Assembly (NCBI GenBank): GCA_023390705.1
Contig: JAEWCI010000117.1
Coordinates: 1-24,252, forward strand
Direction of reading: 5' to 3'
Origin: Pseudomonadota bacterium
GTDB taxonomy: Bacteria > Pseudomonadota > Alphaproteobacteria > Acetobacterales > Acetobacteraceae
Length of the DNA: 24,252 bases
Of this stretch, positions 23,187-24,252 are shown piece after piece (the stretch's first letter is position 1; each line of letters begins with the position of its first letter). The notes beneath the pieces were generated by a model. It ran no database searches. It saw only the letters and a program-made list of their open reading frames with translations, and was not told where the DNA came from. A program made the translations under genes and the position numbers.

Positions 23187-24252
23187 CACGTCTGCAACCA
23201 AATGCCGGCGCCAGCGAGATACTGGCCCTGGAATCCGAGCTCGAGGCGCAACATCCCCTGCCCTCGGTCCGGCGGATCTTCGCGATTGCCGCGCTCACGC
23301 TGGTGATCGGCATGGGCGGCTTTGCCTTCTGGGGCTTCGCTACGCCCATCGACCGGGCGGTGGTCGCCCAGGGGGCGCTTGTGGCCGAGGGCCGGCGCAA
23401 GAGCGTGACATTGCTGGAGCCCGGCATCCTGCGCGAATTGGTGGTGCAGGAAGGCAGCCGGGTGCAGGCCGGCCAGGTGCTGCTGCGGCTCGACGTCACC
23501 CAGGCCCAGGCTACGGCGGACCAGGCACGCGCCACCTATTGGGGCGGACTGTCCCGCATCGCCCGGCTGCGCGCCGAGCAGCGGGACGAACGCAGCCTGA
23601 CCATGCCGCCCGAGGTGCTGGACGCCGCCGCCGCCAGCCCCGCCATCACCGCGTTGATGGACAGCGAGAGTCAGCTCTTCCGCGCACGCTGGGAAGCCTA
23701 TGATGGCGCGATCGCGGTGCAGCAGCGCCAGATCGCGCAGTTGCAGGAGCAGATCCGCAGCTACCCCGATCAGCGCCGCGCCGCGCAGACCCAGCTGGCG
23801 GCGGTCCGGGCCCGGCTCTCGGGCCTGAATGAGCTGCTCCGCAGCGGTGCCGCATCCCGCTTCCGTATCCTGGAATTGCAGGAGACCGAAGCGCGGCTGG
23901 TGGGCGAGATCGCCTCGCTCAACAACCAGGAAGCGGCCGCCCGCCAGGCCATTACCCAGGCGGAGTTGCAGATGGTCACCATCCGGCTGAACCGGCACCA
24001 GGAGGTGGCGAATGAGATGCAGTTGGCCCAGGGGACGATGGCGCAGTCGCAGCAGGCGCTGCGCGCCGCCCTGGACGTGCTGCAGCGGCGCGAGGTGACG
24101 GCGCCGGAGGAGGGCATCGTCACCGATATCCGCCGCTTCACCCCGGGCAGCAGCATCGCGGCGGGTGATCCGATCCTCGACCTGGTGCCGAAGGATGACC
24201 GGCTTGTGGCCGAGGTACGGGTGACCCCGACCGATATCGAGCAGGTCATGGT
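23183..24252 (+). CDS. HlyD-family periplasmic adaptor of type I secretion (partial, runs off the window)
   Basis: Open from the ATG at 23183, which overlaps the preceding stop as ATGA, to the window edge; 356 codons are visible. The protein has a short cytoplasmic N-terminus and one membrane segment at about 31-52. A first lipoyl/barrel half follows: Gly-Ala-Leu-Val-Ala-Glu-Gly ... ILRELVVQEGSRVQAGQVLL, about residues 63-105. Then come long Gln/Ala/Arg-rich helices (about 110-300) forming the coiled-coil hairpin, and the second half with VTAPEEGIVTDIRRFTPGSSI and the start of the beta-barrel (AEVRVTPTDIE). This is the order of PrtE/HlyD adaptors, which link the inner-membrane ABC exporter to the outer-membrane channel. 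About 70-80 C-terminal residues are expected beyond the edge (inferred from usual family length). Confidence 0.92.
   Translation, partial: MTRLQPNAGASEILALESELEAQHPLPSVRRIFAIAALTLVIGMGGFAFWGFATPIDRAVVAQGALVAEGRRKSVTLLEPGILRELVVQEGSRVQAGQVLLRLDVTQAQATADQARATYWGGLSRIARLRAEQRDERSLTMPPEVLDAAAASPAITALMDSESQLFRARWEAYDGAIAVQQRQIAQLQEQIRSYPDQRRAAQTQLAAVRARLSGLNELLRSGAASRFRILELQETEARLVGEIASLNNQEAAARQAITQAELQMVTIRLNRHQEVANEMQLAQGTMAQSQQALRAALDVLQRREVTAPEEGIVTDIRRFTPGSSIAAGDPILDLVPKDDRLVAEVRVTPTDIEQVM

Overview
The window is high-GC DNA (over 70% G+C in much of the coding sequence) with long shadow ORFs opposite most genes. The protein styles (NPD / HF-x3-G-x2-EGR modules, TPR-glycosyltransferase fusions, PrtD-type exporters) suggest an alphaproteobacterium, most likely Rhodospirillales/Acetobacteraceae (Roseomonas-like). 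That placement is inferred from composition and family resemblance, not from a marker gene. The window is a cell-surface polysaccharide/glycoconjugate locus next to a type I secretion operon. I see no tRNA, rRNA, CRISPR array or insertion sequence.

Left edge (1-300): the last codons of an upstream gene, a perfect 12-bp hairpin, and a small gene for an exported 45-residue peptide, all on the + strand. Next comes a tightly packed minus-strand rfbBACD operon (319-3734) making dTDP-L-rhamnose. Upstream of it on the same strand lie a class I methyltransferase (3837-4607) and a translationally coupled glmU-glmS pair (4711-7856) that supplies glucosamine-6-phosphate and UDP-GlcNAc.

Centre (8238-18303, all minus strand): five genes that look like glycan assembly and decoration enzymes. 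In transcription order these are: (1) a 1327-residue protein with N-terminal ~36-residue NPD/EGR repeats, then WbsX-like, GT4-like and GT2-like domains; (2) a 147-residue protein made largely of the same repeat module; (3) a small methyltransferase-like protein; (4) a fusion of a GT2-like glycosyltransferase and an AlgX/AlgJ-like SGNH acetyltransferase domain; (5) a TPR protein with an exact 68-residue super-repeat ending in a GT32 (OCH1-like) domain. A strikingly AT-richer island (about 10.86-14.13 kb) covers genes 3 and 4 completely. Its edges fall inside genes 5 and 2, so it looks like a segment exchanged by recombination within coding sequence.

Right part (19076-24252, + strand): divergent from the glycan cluster across a 772-bp intergenic region lies an overlapping operon. 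It encodes a tail-anchored coiled-coil protein with a GWAxD-type domain, two different TMD-NBD ABC half-transporters, and an HlyD-family periplasmic adaptor cut by the window edge. The two half-transporters may form a heterodimer. No cargo gene is visible.

How it could work together (inference): the rfb and glm genes supply activated sugars, the central enzymes build and modify (methylate, possibly acetylate) a surface or protein-linked glycan, and the type I system exports a protein, perhaps one carrying or binding that glycan. The best candidates for undescribed biology are the GT-SGNH fusion, the module shared by a large multi-enzyme and a tiny partner, and the extra membrane protein heading the ABC-ABC-HlyD operon.
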